A DNA stretch of 29,299 bases from Pigoraptor chileana (lineage: Eukaryota; Opisthokonta; Filasterea). Within the stretch, counting starts at the first letter, position 1. Each line of letters starts with the position of its first letter. The stretch is taken from positions 1 to 29,299 of the forward strand of contig CALSCR010003063.1 of assembly GCA_943704495.1 (NCBI GenBank), in the 5' to 3' direction. Shown here piece by piece: positions 29,076 through 29,299 of the stretch. Made by a program: the position numbers and the translations under genes. A model generated the notes under the pieces. That model saw only the letters and a program-made list of their open reading frames with translations. It did no database searches and was not told the origin of the DNA.

Positions 29076-29299
29076 GCACGACACAAACGCACACTCAGAT
29101 CCATCGGCCCCCCCTCCCCTCTCCACCCTACAGGCACCTATCCACCCATCCACTTATTCGCTCATCCACTTAATCACTCATCCACTCATTCACCCATCCA
29201 CTCATTCACCCATCCACTCATTCACCCATCCACCCACACACACATGTGCACGAGCATTATTGACCACTCGTTATTTGTGCGTTTCCCCTAATTTGCGTA
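29076..29299 (+). repeat. 16-bp minisatellite (catccactcattcacc) and flanking sequence at the right edge
   Basis: From about 29148 to 29240 the sequence repeats catccactcattcacc, first imperfectly and then three nearly exact times. The preceding 70 bp may be the last coding exon of the SH3-SAM-PH gene, with a stop near 29170, or 3' UTR. Confidence 0.75.

Noticed and set aside
1-29299. Transposons, retroelements, viral insertions, CRISPR arrays or rRNA genes
   Set aside because: I saw no reverse transcriptase, transposase, integrase, capsid or polymerase motifs, no long terminal repeats and no rRNA-like sequence. The only dispersed repeat is the ~55-bp element, whose class is unknown.

Overview
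The window is nuclear DNA from an intron-rich unicellular eukaryote. It uses the standard genetic code, spliceosomal GT-AG introns (about 150-770 nt) and eukaryotic domain types throughout. I resolve seven genes. The set includes a CD36-family protein, an SH3-SAM-PH protein built like fungal Boi1/Boi2, a class I cyclic-nucleotide phosphodiesterase on an extracellular Venus-flytrap receptor, a C-14-type sterol reductase and an RSZ/SRSF7-like SR protein. This points to an opisthokont-grade protist or a close relative, but the species cannot be named from the sequence. Most introns carry GT-rich or CA-rich microsatellites, which create many spurious frames.

Layout. 320-2368 (-): 5' part of an unrecognised protein with zinc-ribbon-like cysteine pairs, running off the left edge. 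3482-~5513 or beyond (+): SR splicing factor (RRM, CCHC knuckle, RS domain), last exon unresolved. 7661-11346 (+): four-exon receptor phosphodiesterase of 1010 aa (signal peptide, flytrap domain, EGF-like module, one membrane span, complete PDEase catalytic domain). 12673-16599 (+): eight-exon sterol reductase of 390 aa. 17152-18239 (-): broken F-box/leucine-rich-repeat gene made of a 69-bp tandem repeat. 18595-22984 (+): four-exon CD36-family protein of 1251 aa, more than twice the usual length. 23821-~28992 (+): nine-exon SH3-SAM-PH scaffold of about 1015 aa, with its 3' end unresolved near the right edge.

The genes do not form one pathway. The receptor phosphodiesterase could link an outside ligand directly to cAMP or cGMP breakdown and is the main candidate for something undescribed. 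The sterol reductase and CD36 protein are membrane-lipid genes, the scaffold suggests cortical polarity or signalling, and the SR protein acts in splicing.

Other structure: a roughly 55-bp dispersed repeat found five times, always in or next to introns; GT/CA tracts at opposite ends of an intron; decayed copies of exon starts inside introns; a 41-bp pyrimidine-rich minisatellite in a sterol reductase intron; and TCACGTGA palindromes upstream of the CD36 and SH3-SAM-PH genes. Every exon join was made by hand from frame continuity and family alignment, so coordinates are predictions without transcript support.
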